In this document: piece by piece, positions 23,684 through 32,803 of the stretch
Layout of the letters: every line of letters begins with the position of its first letter
Numbering within the stretch: the stretch's first letter is position 1
Source: Oscillospiraceae bacterium
GTDB taxonomy: Bacteria > Bacillota > Clostridia > Oscillospirales > Ruminococcaceae
DNA: 43,095 nucleotides
Assembly: GCA_017481565.1 (NCBI GenBank)
Contig: JAFUOZ010000110.1
Location: 1-43,095 of the forward strand
Reading direction: 5' to 3'
The notes under the pieces: generated by a model
What the model was told of the DNA's origin: nothing
What the model saw: only the letters and a program-made list of their open reading frames with translations
The model's database searches: none
Made by a program: the position numbers and the translations under genes

Positions 23684-24340
23684 TTATAGCCGTTTAAAAA
23701 CATCAAGCAGATCGTCTGCCGCAGTGATTCCGTCAGGAACCTGTCTGCCGCTGCGGTTAAGCCATATTGTATTGATTCCAAGTGCGGAAGCACCCTTTAT
23801 ATCGCTGCTCAGCGAATCGCCTATATGTACAGTTTCATGCGGATTCATGCCTGTTTCGGAAAGTGCAAGCTGAAACAGCTCCGCTCTTGGCTTGTAGGAA
23901 CGTGCGTCCTCGCTTGTGAAAATACCATCGGGATTAAGTCCGTGAAAGCTTACCGCCTCCGTTATATCGCATCTGTCAATGTTTGAAACAATATATATCG
24001 GCAGGGGACATTTTTTAAAAAATTCCTTTGACTCCGCAAATATCGGGGGATTTCTCCAATGGTCAAACATCATTTCGCTTAACACCTCTGCATCAGATGA
24101 AGAACCGAATTGTTTTATGGTTCGCACCAGTGATTCATATTCAAGCTCACGCTGTGTTTTAAAGGTATCATTATATGGATTGATAAACATATTCTGAAAT
24201 TCGTTCCACCAAAAGCTTCCAATCTTTGATTTATCGCTTTCATTACCGTTTTCGGAAATTTCCTGTGTGATTTTGCTTATGACCGCTCCGTCCTCGTGAA
24301 CTATCGTACCATAAAAATCAATAAATACAGCCTTGATCAT
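23684..24340 (-). CDS. HAD-family hydrolase
   Basis: A 218-residue HAD-superfamily enzyme, probably a phosphatase acting on a small phosphorylated metabolite. Motif I is DFYGT, with nucleophile Asp8; the second acidic residue is Tyr, as in some dehalogenase-like members. Motif II is IVSNID, the motif III Lys is in SYKPRAELF, and motif IV is HIGDSLSSDIKGA. I start at 24340, where AGAGGAT precedes the ATG and motif I begins seven residues in; a longer frame from 24448 runs back into the upstream gene. It begins 13 bases after the stop of the metallo-beta-lactamase gene. The substrate cannot be told. Confidence 0.87.
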   Translation of the reverse strand: MIKAVFIDFYGTIVHEDGAVISKITQEISENGNESDKSKIGSFWWNEFQNMFINPYNDTFKTQRELEYESLVRTIKQFGSSSDAEVLSEMMFDHWRNPPIFAESKEFFKKCPLPIYIVSNIDRCDITEAVSFHGLNPDGIFTSEDARSYKPRAELFQLALSETGMNPHETVHIGDSLSSDIKGASALGINTIWLNRSGRQVPDGITAADDLLDVFKRL

Positions 24341-24353
24341 TTTTATTATCCTC

Positions 24354-25403
24354 TTATTTTTCCGTTTTAACATAATACTGCTCTCCGTCGGAGTATATGG
24401 CAACAGTTCCGTTAATGTCCGTCCGATAAATTTTATCGGTATATTCACCTAATTTTTCAAGAACCTCTTCTGTAGGGTGACCGTAGGAATTGTCAGCCCC
24501 TACACCGATAACGCAGATAACAGGCTGAACTCTTTCAAGAAATTTCTTTGTAGAAGAGCTTCTGCTGCCGTGATGTCCCACCTTAAGAACATCGGCTGAA
24601 AGCTCCTGTCCGCTTCCGTTCATATCGCTTTCCGAGGTTTGAGATGCGTCTCCCGTGAACAGAAAAGAAGTATCTCCTTTGACCGCACGGCATACCACCG
24701 AATAATCATTCAGATCATCATAGCTGTCCATTACGGGAGCGAGTATTTCAAGCTCCGCACCGTCAAGCTCATAGGTATTTCCGGGTCTTGCAGCTGTAAG
24801 CTTCATACCCTTTTCCGATACAGCGTCAAGTAAATTTTCGTATGTCTCCGAAGCAGGGACCATATCTCCCGTTATTTTCGGAACAAGTATCTTTCCCACT
24901 TCAAAATCGGAAATAACCTTCGGCAGACCGCCTATATGATCAGAATGAGGGTGAGTACCGATAACATAATCCAGCTTATCTATCCCCAGAGAGCTGATAA
25001 AGTCACAAACCTTATCTGCATATTCCGCTTCACCCGCATCGATAAGCACCGCACTGTCTCCCGAAACGATCAGCTGACAGTCCCCCTGCCCCACATCTAT
25101 ATAATATACACCGAAATCAAAATCAGCATTTGATTTTTCAAAGCCGCTGCCCGAATCAACCTGAGGAACTGTAATATCGGGCATATCGGGAAGCTTCACA
25201 TCTGCGGATATAACGCCCTTTTCAATGCAAACACCCACCAATACAAGCAGAGAGATAACAAACAGAAAAGCCGCTCCCGTGACCTTTTTAGCTACCCCTT
25301 TCGCCGCTGATTTGCTTTGGGTCTTGCTCCTGCTTTTGCTCCTGCCGCTGCTTTTTGATGAGCTGCCTTTGCCCTTTGCGGAGCTGCTTTTCCTTTTTGC
25401 CAT
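24354..25403 (-). CDS. ComEC-like metallo-beta-lactamase fold protein, membrane-anchored
   Basis: A 349-residue protein with a strongly basic Ser/Lys-rich N-terminus (1-40), one membrane helix (about 44-60) and an extracytoplasmic metallo-beta-lactamase domain. Metal ligands are in THPHSDHIGG (His151, His153, Asp155, His156), FTGDA and VGHHGS. YYIDVGQGDCQLI is the typical start of the ComEC/Rec2-type domain. In competence systems this domain is linked to DNA degradation; here it stands alone, without the ComEC channel. The start at 25403 has CGGAGGG 11 bases upstream, inside ygiQ, so the first 37 codons overlap the ygiQ end in another frame. Confidence 0.88.
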   Translation of the reverse strand: MAKRKSSSAKGKGSSSKSSGRSKSRSKTQSKSAAKGVAKKVTGAAFLFVISLLVLVGVCIEKGVISADVKLPDMPDITVPQVDSGSGFEKSNADFDFGVYYIDVGQGDCQLIVSGDSAVLIDAGEAEYADKVCDFISSLGIDKLDYVIGTHPHSDHIGGLPKVISDFEVGKILVPKITGDMVPASETYENLLDAVSEKGMKLTAARPGNTYELDGAELEILAPVMDSYDDLNDYSVVCRAVKGDTSFLFTGDASQTSESDMNGSGQELSADVLKVGHHGSRSSSTKKFLERVQPVICVIGVGADNSYGHPTEEVLEKLGEYTDKIYRTDINGTVAIYSDGEQYYVKTEK

Positions 25404-27265
25404 GCTGAATTTTTCCCTCCGTTCCGGGTATTTTTTACATTCCTGTCCGACCTTCTGCGCTGATATTCAAGATATTCCTTGTCGGGCTTTACAAGACAAT
25501 CGGGAGTATTTCCGATAAGATCGGTTCTCCGTGCAGCAATAAGAGCCTCTATGACCCTGCGCTGATTCTGCGGACGGAAATACTGTAAAAGCGCTCTCTG
25601 CATTGCCTTTTCCTGAGCTGTTTTCGGTACATACACCTTTTCCATCGTGTAAGGATCAAGCTCAGTATAGAACATACAGGTAGATATAGTACCCGGAGTA
25701 GGATAAAAATCCTGTACCTGCTCAGGACGCATTTTTAGACTTTTCAGGAAAAGCGCAAGCTCAACCGCTTCATTAAGGGTACTTCCCGGGTGAGAGGACA
25801 TAAGATAGGGAACAAGATACTGCTCCTTTCCTATCTGACCCGTAATACGATAGAATTTCTCCTGAAACTTCTTGTATGCTTCAATATGAGGCTTTCCCAT
25901 TTTATCAAGCACCACTGCCGAACAATGCTCAGGTGCAACCTTAAGCTGACCGCTTACATGATGCTCGATAAGCTCCCTCATAAACTCGTCATTTTTATCC
26001 TCTATAAGATAATCATATCTTATACCGCTTCTGATAAATACCTTCTTAACGCCCTTTATTTTTCGTACCTTTCTGAGCAGCCTGAGATATTCGCTGTGGT
26101 CAACCTCTAAATTTTTACAGTGCACAGGAGCAAGACATTTTTTACCCTTGCACATTCCCGAAGAAAGCTGCTTGTCACAGCTTGTACGCCTGAAATTCGC
26201 TGTCGGACCGCCTACATCATGGATATAGCCTTTAAAATTCGGCAGTGTCGTAAGCAGCTCAGCTTCTTTAAGAACGCTTTCCTCACTTCTTACAGCGATC
26301 TTTCTTCCCTGATGAAGTGCAATGGAACAGAAATTGCAGTTTCCGAAACAGCCTCTGTTATGAGTAACAGAAAATTCCACCTCTTCAATTCCGGGGACAC
26401 CGCCCTCCTTGTCATACATAGGGTGCCACGCTCTCATATAGGGGAGCGCATAAACAGCGTCAAGCTCCTCTGTGGTAAGCACAGGGGAGGGGGGCAGCTG
26501 AACTAGCATTTTCTCACTTTGTCTCTGTATTACCGTTTTACCGTAAACCTCGTCCTGCTGATCCATCTGCTGACGGCAAGCCTTTGCATAAGCCTCCTTG
26601 TTTTCGGATATCACCGCAAAGGAAGCGCACTCCGCACAGCCATAAGGAGTTTCCGCAGGCTCGCACAGATAAGCTGTTCCCCTGATATCCCTCATCTGAT
26701 GAATATCCTCGCCATTAGCAAGACGTGTACAAATTTCTGTTATCTGATGCTCGCCCATGCCGTACATAAGTATATCAGCCCTGCTGCTTTCAAGTATGCT
26801 GGGGTGAACACAGTCGTCCCAGTAATCATAATGAGCAAATCTTCTCAGCGACGCTTCCAGTCCGCCTATTCCTATAGGAATATCTCCGTATATCTCACGG
26901 AGCTTGTTGCAGTATACCGTAACAGCCCTGTCAGGTCTTTTTCCCGCAACTCCGCCTGCGGTATATGCGTCCTCGGAGCGCTTTCTCTTTGCGGCGGTGT
27001 AGTGAGCCACCATTGAGTCGATATTTCCGCCCGTGACCATAAACGCATACTTAGGCCGTCCAAGTTTAGTAAAATCACGGTCATTTCTCCAGTCGGGCTG
27101 TGCAATGATGCCTACGGTAAATCCAAGGCTTTCTATAATTCTTGAAATAATTGATATTCCGAAAGAGGGGTGATCCACATAGCTGTCTCCCGTTATGCAT
27201 ATAAAATCAAGCTGTTCGATACCTCGCTCTTCCATATCTTTTTTTGAAACAGGTAAAAAGGGCAT
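25292..27265 (-). CDS. YgiQ-family radical SAM protein
   Basis: A 657-residue radical SAM protein of the YgiQ family, whose reaction is not established. CFGNCNFC at residues 306-313 holds the radical-SAM cluster. The N-terminal region (MPFLPVSKKDMEERG, ICITGDSYVDHPSFG) and FYPTPGTISTCMFYTELDPYT near the C-terminus are family marks. The last about 60 residues are basic and low-complexity. GGAGGAG precedes the ATG. It is the first gene of a four-gene minus-strand operon (this gene, the metallo-beta-lactamase protein, HAD hydrolase, flavodoxin-ferredoxin). Its final 112 bases also encode the start of the next gene. Confidence 0.94.
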   Translation of the reverse strand: MPFLPVSKKDMEERGIEQLDFICITGDSYVDHPSFGISIISRIIESLGFTVGIIAQPDWRNDRDFTKLGRPKYAFMVTGGNIDSMVAHYTAAKRKRSEDAYTAGGVAGKRPDRAVTVYCNKLREIYGDIPIGIGGLEASLRRFAHYDYWDDCVHPSILESSRADILMYGMGEHQITEICTRLANGEDIHQMRDIRGTAYLCEPAETPYGCAECASFAVISENKEAYAKACRQQMDQQDEVYGKTVIQRQSEKMLVQLPPSPVLTTEELDAVYALPYMRAWHPMYDKEGGVPGIEEVEFSVTHNRGCFGNCNFCSIALHQGRKIAVRSEESVLKEAELLTTLPNFKGYIHDVGGPTANFRRTSCDKQLSSGMCKGKKCLAPVHCKNLEVDHSEYLRLLRKVRKIKGVKKVFIRSGIRYDYLIEDKNDEFMRELIEHHVSGQLKVAPEHCSAVVLDKMGKPHIEAYKKFQEKFYRITGQIGKEQYLVPYLMSSHPGSTLNEAVELALFLKSLKMRPEQVQDFYPTPGTISTCMFYTELDPYTMEKVYVPKTAQEKAMQRALLQYFRPQNQRRVIEALIAARRTDLIGNTPDCLVKPDKEYLEYQRRRSDRNVKNTRNGGKNSAWQKGKAAPQRAKAAHQKAAAGAKAGARPKANQRRKG

Positions 27266-27319
27266 AAGCTCCTCCGTTCTGCCATAACGGCTTTATTTAT
27301 ATATTTATAATTATATAGT

Positions 27320-27346
27320 TATACCGCACAGCTTTTGTGCGGTATA
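27320..27346 (-). terminator. Hairpin after the unknown 203-residue protein gene
   Basis: A perfect 11 bp inverted repeat (TATACCGCACA / TGTGCGGTATA) with loop GCTTT. On the minus strand only a weak A/T-rich tract follows, so it may be a poor terminator. Confidence 0.55.
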
Positions 27347-27359
27347 AGATCGTTTGTGT

Positions 27360-27971
27360 TTATATACCTTCTATAATACCGAACTCATCTATATATTGTG
27401 AAAAAATATCCCTGAATGAACTTGGCATACGTGATTTATTTATATAATTGCACATTCTTACTTCAATAGTATCCGCAGGGGAATCAGAAAAATATTTTGC
27501 ATTGTCATTAAATACAACGGGTTTGTTCCTATATACCCAATTTTTGCTTGTGGTTTTGACACCCCATCTCATGCCATTAATATTTCTGACCATAACCTCT
27601 CCGTAATATCTTGCAATATCATACATCAGTGCATATGTATAGTCTGTCCATACGGTTTTTTCACTTAAACTGAGCAAATCAGTGGATTCGGAAAAATAGT
27701 TGCGCTTACAAAATTCCAGTATTTCTTCATCGGTTTTGTATTCATATTCAATTTGAGTTATAAACCAATCGTCAAGTAAATACAGAGATTCTAATGAATA
27801 GTCCATTGGATTATCCTGAAATTCCTGTACATATTTTTTAAAATATTCTACTCTTTCGGGAATACAGCCGGTGTACCATTTCAAATATTCCCTTGCTTCC
27901 TTTGGGGTAAAATTGTCAAAACCGCCGGCTTCTATAAACTTATGCGGTACACTAAGATCTGTATATACCAT
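27360..27971 (-). CDS. Hypothetical protein, 203 aa
   Basis: I do not recognise this protein. It is soluble, acidic and rich in aromatic residues (Tyr, Trp, Phe), with no signal peptide. Visible patches are VPHKFIEAGGFDNFTPKEAR, WYTGCIPERVEYFKKYV, LLDDWF, ARYYGEVMV and MRWGVKTTSKNWVY. The composition resembles small orphan proteins of the immunity or defence type, but there is no toxin beside it, so this is only a guess. AAGGAGA precedes the ATG. Its coding sequence looks more AT-rich than its neighbours, which may mean transfer. The 258 bases upstream to the next gene hold no gene I can support. Confidence 0.7.
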   Translation of the reverse strand: MVYTDLSVPHKFIEAGGFDNFTPKEAREYLKWYTGCIPERVEYFKKYVQEFQDNPMDYSLESLYLLDDWFITQIEYEYKTDEEILEFCKRNYFSESTDLLSLSEKTVWTDYTYALMYDIARYYGEVMVRNINGMRWGVKTTSKNWVYRNKPVVFNDNAKYFSDSPADTIEVRMCNYINKSRMPSSFRDIFSQYIDEFGIIEGI

Positions 27972-28230
27972 GTTCAGTTCTCCTTTTTGTTATGCAGATT
28001 TTATAAATGATAACATTTTTTATATAAGAATATTCCCCGTACCCACCCTTCCGACAGTCAATACATGGTAGTAAAAATAAGGTGTTACAATACGTATGTG
28101 CTTTGTCCGAGCAATACAATAAATCAGATGCACCTGCTCCGCAGTGCTGAAACTAACCTTTTCGGTTGTCAGGCGCAGAGTATCTCTCCTCTGCCGAGAT
28201 CGTATTCACCCTGTCGGCTGACCCAAATAA

Positions 28231-28692
28231 TTACTTTGTGATCAATTCAGTTTCCCAGTTCAGCTGCTGTATGGCAGAATCAATAAGTCTGAACTGTTTT
28301 GACATTTCGTCTATCTTTTTTTGCTGTTCACGGATATTTACTGCAGAAAGCGTACGTATCTCTGAGCGTGTATATCTTGGCTGAGACGCATTGACAGCAT
28401 TCTGATTAAGATTTCTGTATACAGACAGCTTCAGCTGAATAGTATCACGCAGGGCAATAAGCTCCGTGATAGTTTTTCCGTTTTTTACTGTTCTGCTGTT
28501 TGTAAGATTTATCTGAGCTATAAGAGACGCAAGCCTGTCTGTACAGCAGTCAAGCTCCTTTAAAAGCTCCGCAGGGTCCTCAGCAGGCTCACCGCCCTCC
28601 TGATATACCGCATTGCTTATAAGCCTTGTTTCAAGCTGACGTATAGCAGTATTAAGATCGGAACGTTCCTGTAATGCTTCTGCAAGCTTCAT
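28231..28692 (-). CDS. DIP1984-family protein
   Basis: A 153-residue, largely alpha-helical protein of the kind annotated as DIP1984 family. The recognisable order is MKLAEALQERSDLNTAIRQL at the N-terminus, EGGEPAEDPAELLKELD, INLTNSRTV, LIALRDTIQLKL, RYTRSEIRTL and the end IQQLNWETEL. It probably forms long coiled-coil helices; the function is unknown. GGAGGT precedes the ATG. It lies downstream of ftsK on the same strand, separated from it by palindromic repeat copy B. Confidence 0.8.
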   Translation of the reverse strand: MKLAEALQERSDLNTAIRQLETRLISNAVYQEGGEPAEDPAELLKELDCCTDRLASLIAQINLTNSRTVKNGKTITELIALRDTIQLKLSVYRNLNQNAVNASQPRYTRSEIRTLSAVNIREQQKKIDEMSKQFRLIDSAIQQLNWETELITK

Positions 28693-28742
28693 ATATATTA
28701 CCTCCGTTTATTGCTCCGCAGCTGCGGAATTGTCATAATAGT

Positions 28743-28849
28743 GAAACGCTGATTAAAGCCGCAGGCATCGGTTACGCCCCTCGAAAATCCCTTTGCCGAA
28801 GCGGCAAAACTTACTGAGAGGGGCGATAATCGATTTAATCAGCGGTTTC
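28743..28849 (+). repeat. Dispersed palindromic repeat, copy B (107 bp)
   Basis: Three nested inverted repeats: GAAACGCTGATTAAA / TTTAATCAGCGGTTTC at the ends, CGCCCCTC / GAGGGGCG (28775-28782 and 28818-28825), and TTTGCCG / CGGCAAA (28792-28808) at the tip. It aligns along its length with copy C and with both halves of copy A. Its right end overlaps the end of ftsK. Confidence 0.8.
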
Positions 28850-31735
28850 CAATGTTACAGGTGCGTCAGCACCCATCTGCCTTTGCAGGAATTCCTCTCT
28901 GCTCATAAGCACCTGCCTTGGCTTTGCACCGTCAGCAGGACCGACGATACCCATTTCTTCCAGCTCATCGACTATTCTTGCGGCTCTTGCATATCCCAGC
29001 TTAAGCTTTCTCTGTAAATATGATGTGGAGCATTGTCCGTTGTCCACCACACATTCAATAGCTCTTTCGATAAGATCCTCATCGCCGCCCTCATAGCTTT
29101 TGCCGTTGTCCTGACCCTTTTCACCCTTGGGAGTGGGAATACTGTTTTCGATCTCATTCATGATGCTTGAATCATATTCGATATCGCCTGCACCGTTCTT
29201 GATGTAATCAACAACAGCCGATACCTCCTTGTCCGAGGTGAAACAGTTCTGCACACGGACAGGCTTTGCAAAGCCTGTGGGGAAATAAAGAAGGTCGCCC
29301 TGACCAAGAAGCTTTTCAGCACCGATCTCATTTATGATAGTTCTTGAGTCGATATTTGAAGATACCTTAAGTGCAATTCTTGATGGGATATTCGCCTTGA
29401 TAAGACCTGTTACAACGTCGACCGTAGGACGCTGTGTAGCAATGATAAGGTGCATACCTGCGGCTCTCGCCATCTGTGCAAGGCGGCAGATAGAATCTTC
29501 AACCTCACCCTTTGCCGCCATCATAAGATCGGCAAGCTCGTCAATGATAATAACTATTCTGGGCAGCGGCTCGATGCCGTCCATGCTGTTTGCCTTTTCG
29601 TTATATCCGTTGATATCTCTTACATTATTATCGGCAAAAAGCTTGTACCTCTTTAACATTTCCTGAACAGCCCACGCAAGAGCGCCTGCCGCCTTTCTCG
29701 GATCTGTAACAACAGGAATAAGCAGATGCGGTATACCGTCATATATCTTGAATTCAACTACCTTCGGGTCGATAAGTACAAGACGTACCTCATCGGGAGT
29801 TGCATTATAAAGAATACTCATGATAATGCCGTTAGTGCATACCGATTTACCCGAACCTGTAGTACCTGCAATAATAACATGAGGAAGCTTTGAAATATCT
29901 CCCAGAACGATCTCACCGTCAATGTTCTTTCCTACCGCAAAGGTAAGCTTGCTCTTTGCATTCTTGAATTCCTCACTGTCGATGATATCCCTCATTGTGA
30001 CCGTATCCTTGACCTTGTTGGGAACCTCGATGCCCACAGCCGCTTTACCCGGGATAGGTGCTTCTATTCTTACGCCCTCAGCGGCAAGATTAAGAGCGAT
30101 ATCATCTGCAAGACCTGTTATCTTGGATATCTTCATGCCTGCACTTGGCTGAAGCTCATATCTTGTAACGGTAGGACCTCTGTGGATATCAACAATCCTT
30201 GTCTGAACACCGAAGCTTTTCAGAGTATCTACAAGTATATCCGCATTGGCTTTCATTTCAGCTGCAGCCTCCTCTGAATTATGCTCATTGCTGCTCATGC
30301 GGAGAAGATCTATCGGAGGGAAGTTATACTCATAAACAGGCTTTGCCTCAGCAATGATCTCCTTCTGGATATCCTGTGCCGTCATGGTTTCGGGCATATT
30401 CAGCTCCTCGTCGCTTACTATCTTGTTTGAAGCAAGGGTAGAGGATTTCTGTGATATATGAACAGGCTCTCTCCTTACGGGAGCCTGAACGGGAGCGGAG
30501 GGTCTTGCCTGAACAGGCTGTATATTCTGTACCTGAGCCGTATTTGCTGTATTTGAAGTATTTACTGTATTTGCCGCAGGAGCAGCCGCTGCCTGAGCTG
30601 CAGGCTGAGAAACAGACTGAGCCTCAGCCTGTGCAGCAGGAGCTTTCGGTTTTAAGAAATTGAACTTGCGTGCCTCTGCGTCAGCCTCCTGTGACTGCCT
30701 TGCGTTTCTGCCTGAAAGCGCCGCCTTTTTGATGATGTCGTCAAGGTCGCCCGAAGCCTCGGTCATAAGCTGCTTTGCATTTTCCGCATTCTGCTTATGC
30801 TGAGCATTGACCGATCTTGCCGCCGCCTTTGCCGCCTCATTTGCGGCAACCACCATAGCTATTTCGTTAGCCTCATCGTTTATTCTGTCCTGAGCCTTTT
30901 CCTTCTTAGATTTCTTCCCGGGTATCTCAATATCTATATTGAAATTCTTCTGATTTTCCCTTGCAATACTTTCGGGAACATCGCTGTTGGGGATATTTAC
31001 TGTACGCTCGTTGTCCTTCTGCTTTTCAAGCATACGCTGTTTCTTTGCTCCGGGAGGCTCTCTGAATTCATCGGAGCTTCTTTTTTCGCGTACAGGCTTT
31101 TCGATCTCTTCATATTCTCCTCTTGCTTCGGAAGCTGCAATAAAAAGACCCTCTATAAAATGATATACGTCAAGCACCGTCTTGTTTGATATGAACATTA
31201 TCCATACAAAGCCTAAAAGCACAATGATGATACCTGCACCCGTCTTTCCGAAAATGCGTAAAAGACTTTCACCCATAAAAAGACTTGCAAGACCTCCACC
31301 GATGTATTCCTTGCCGCCGTCATAAAGTCCGATAAGCACGCCGCTTAATGAGACCCCCGAGGTAAACGGAGCCATTCCGAATATGCGGAAGGCACCGCAA
31401 AGAATAAGCATGACCATTACACTCTGGATCACCTTGCCCTTTATATGCTCACCTGTTTCATCTCTGGATATCATCACCGAGGTATATATAAGTACAACAG
31501 GCAGCAGCCATATTCCGACGCCGAACAATCCCAGCAGAAGATTATGTATACCCAGCCATGCGGATTCACCCTTAATTATTGTAAAGGCAAGCACAAGTAT
31601 ACCTGCCGCAAATAAGGATACTGACCATAGCACCTTGTCATGCTCAGCCTGAGCCTTTGTTTTTCTCCCCGAGCTGCCTCTGGATGATGTACTTGTTTTG
31701 CTTTTTGAAGTGTTTTTTTTCTTAGCCGCCGCCAA
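28835..31735 (-). CDS. ftsK: DNA translocase FtsK/SpoIIIE
   Basis: A 966-residue septal DNA pump that moves chromosome DNA during division or into the forespore. The N-terminus is basic, followed by four membrane helices (about 35-185), a long Ala/Gln/Glu-rich linker (about 200-440) and the RecA-like motor. Walker A is GTTGSGKS with Lys630, Walker B is IVIIIDELADLMM, and TQRPTVDVVTG follows. A winged-helix gamma domain that reads oriented DNA motifs is at the C-terminus (DLIERAIECVVDNGQCST, RAARIVDELEEMGIVGP). The start is TTG with GGAGGT eight bases before it. The last codons and the stop lie within palindromic repeat B. The neighbourhood with tepA-like and uppP genes resembles the spoIIIE region of Bacillus. 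Confidence 0.96.
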   Translation of the reverse strand: MAAAKKKNTSKSKTSTSSRGSSGRKTKAQAEHDKVLWSVSLFAAGILVLAFTIIKGESAWLGIHNLLLGLFGVGIWLLPVVLIYTSVMISRDETGEHIKGKVIQSVMVMLILCGAFRIFGMAPFTSGVSLSGVLIGLYDGGKEYIGGGLASLFMGESLLRIFGKTGAGIIIVLLGFVWIMFISNKTVLDVYHFIEGLFIAASEARGEYEEIEKPVREKRSSDEFREPPGAKKQRMLEKQKDNERTVNIPNSDVPESIARENQKNFNIDIEIPGKKSKKEKAQDRINDEANEIAMVVAANEAAKAAARSVNAQHKQNAENAKQLMTEASGDLDDIIKKAALSGRNARQSQEADAEARKFNFLKPKAPAAQAEAQSVSQPAAQAAAAPAANTVNTSNTANTAQVQNIQPVQARPSAPVQAPVRREPVHISQKSSTLASNKIVSDEELNMPETMTAQDIQKEIIAEAKPVYEYNFPPIDLLRMSSNEHNSEEAAAEMKANADILVDTLKSFGVQTRIVDIHRGPTVTRYELQPSAGMKISKITGLADDIALNLAAEGVRIEAPIPGKAAVGIEVPNKVKDTVTMRDIIDSEEFKNAKSKLTFAVGKNIDGEIVLGDISKLPHVIIAGTTGSGKSVCTNGIIMSILYNATPDEVRLVLIDPKVVEFKIYDGIPHLLIPVVTDPRKAAGALAWAVQEMLKRYKLFADNNVRDINGYNEKANSMDGIEPLPRIVIIIDELADLMMAAKGEVEDSICRLAQMARAAGMHLIIATQRPTVDVVTGLIKANIPSRIALKVSSNIDSRTIINEIGAEKLLGQGDLLYFPTGFAKPVRVQNCFTSDKEVSAVVDYIKNGAGDIEYDSSIMNEIENSIPTPKGEKGQDNGKSYEGGDEDLIERAIECVVDNGQCSTSYLQRKLKLGYARAARIVDELEEMGIVGPADGAKPRQVLMSREEFLQRQMGADAPVTLETAD

Positions 31736-31865
31736 TTTTATTACCTCCGTTTTGCTGCCGAAGCTCCTGTTTATATTTATCTGTTTTTATAGGAAAATTC
31801 GGTGAACTTTTTGTTTTCTTTTCCTCTTTTTTATGTTTTTTCTTTTTAAGATATATTAACATCAG

Positions 31866-31898
31866 CAAAACCCGAAGCAGAAAAATCCGTTTCGGGTC
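31866..31898 (-). terminator. Hairpin after uppP
   Basis: ACCCGAA and TTTCGGGT pair around a 13-base loop; on the minus strand TTTTGC follows. It is weak to moderate, so some read-through into ftsK is likely. Confidence 0.6.
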
Positions 31899-31904
31899 AT
31901 CACC

Positions 31905-32753
31905 TTAAAGTACGCCTGTTTTTTCAAGAACACCTGCTGAAATAACAACTATTCCCAGTATCAAGGTATAAATGGAAAATACCTTGAATTTATTCTGCTT
32001 TATAAGCCATTTCAGAAGACTGATCGCAAAATATCCGGTAACCGCCGAAACCACAAAGCCAACAACAAGAGCGATTATAGTACTGCTTTCCGCCGATGAC
32101 CCCAGATCCTTTATCTGAACCAGCGCACCTGCCATAATTACAGGAATTCCCAGTATAAAGCTGTATTCAACGGCGTCCTCTCTTTTCATTCCCGTAAGCA
32201 ATGCACCCGAAATGGTGGATCCTGAGCGTGAAATTCCGGGAACCAGCGCAATTCCCTGAAAAATCCCTATTGTAAGAGCCGATGCAACGGTGGTTTCTCC
32301 CGCACGCTTTGTACCGTCCGAATGTCTGTCCGCAATAAACAGAAGTATTGACGTATATAAAAAAGCGCAGCCCTCTAAAATAATATCGCTGTCGGAGGAC
32401 ATACCCGAGAAAAAGTCCTTGAATATGTAAAAGCCGAACAGCGGCAGGATAGATACAATTATCATAACGATCATTCTGCGGTTTGGATTCATATCCTTAA
32501 ATGTAAATTTTCTCTTGAATATATCCTTTACCATACTGAAAAATTCCAGAATAAGCTTTTTTATTTTCTTGCTGAAAGCCGCAAATACTGCAACAAGAGT
32601 TCCTAAATGCATTACAATGGTAGAAAGTGCCGCTTCTTCGCCCTCAATGCCGAAAAAGTGCTGGAACACCGACAGATGTCCCGAGCTTGATACAGGGAGA
32701 AATTCCGTAAGTCCCTGGATTATGCCCTGTAATATTGCTTCAAGTATACTCAA
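31905..32753 (-). CDS. uppP: Undecaprenyl-diphosphatase UppP (BacA)
   Basis: A 282-residue membrane enzyme that converts undecaprenyl diphosphate to the monophosphate and so recycles the lipid carrier for cell-wall synthesis; its overproduction gives bacitracin resistance. The two active-site motifs are intact: GLTEFLPVSSSGHL near residue 15-28 and PGISRSGSTISGALLTGM about residue 170-187. Seven or eight membrane helices are evident. The start codon is TTG, with GGAGG ten bases upstream. It lies between the tepA-like gene (50-base gap) and ftsK on the same strand. Confidence 0.95.
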   Translation of the reverse strand: MSILEAILQGIIQGLTEFLPVSSSGHLSVFQHFFGIEGEEAALSTIVMHLGTLVAVFAAFSKKIKKLILEFFSMVKDIFKRKFTFKDMNPNRRMIVMIIVSILPLFGFYIFKDFFSGMSSDSDIILEGCAFLYTSILLFIADRHSDGTKRAGETTVASALTIGIFQGIALVPGISRSGSTISGALLTGMKREDAVEYSFILGIPVIMAGALVQIKDLGSSAESSTIIALVVGFVVSAVTGYFAISLLKWLIKQNKFKVFSIYTLILGIVVISAGVLEKTGVL

Positions 32754-32803
32754 AATAAATACGCCTCCTATGTATCCTCTCCGAAAACGGAAAGGTTATA
32801 TTG

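Noticed and set aside
26519..27016. Plus-strand frame of 165 aa opposite ygiQ
   Set aside because: It is antisense to a conserved radical SAM gene and has no ribosome binding site or family resemblance.
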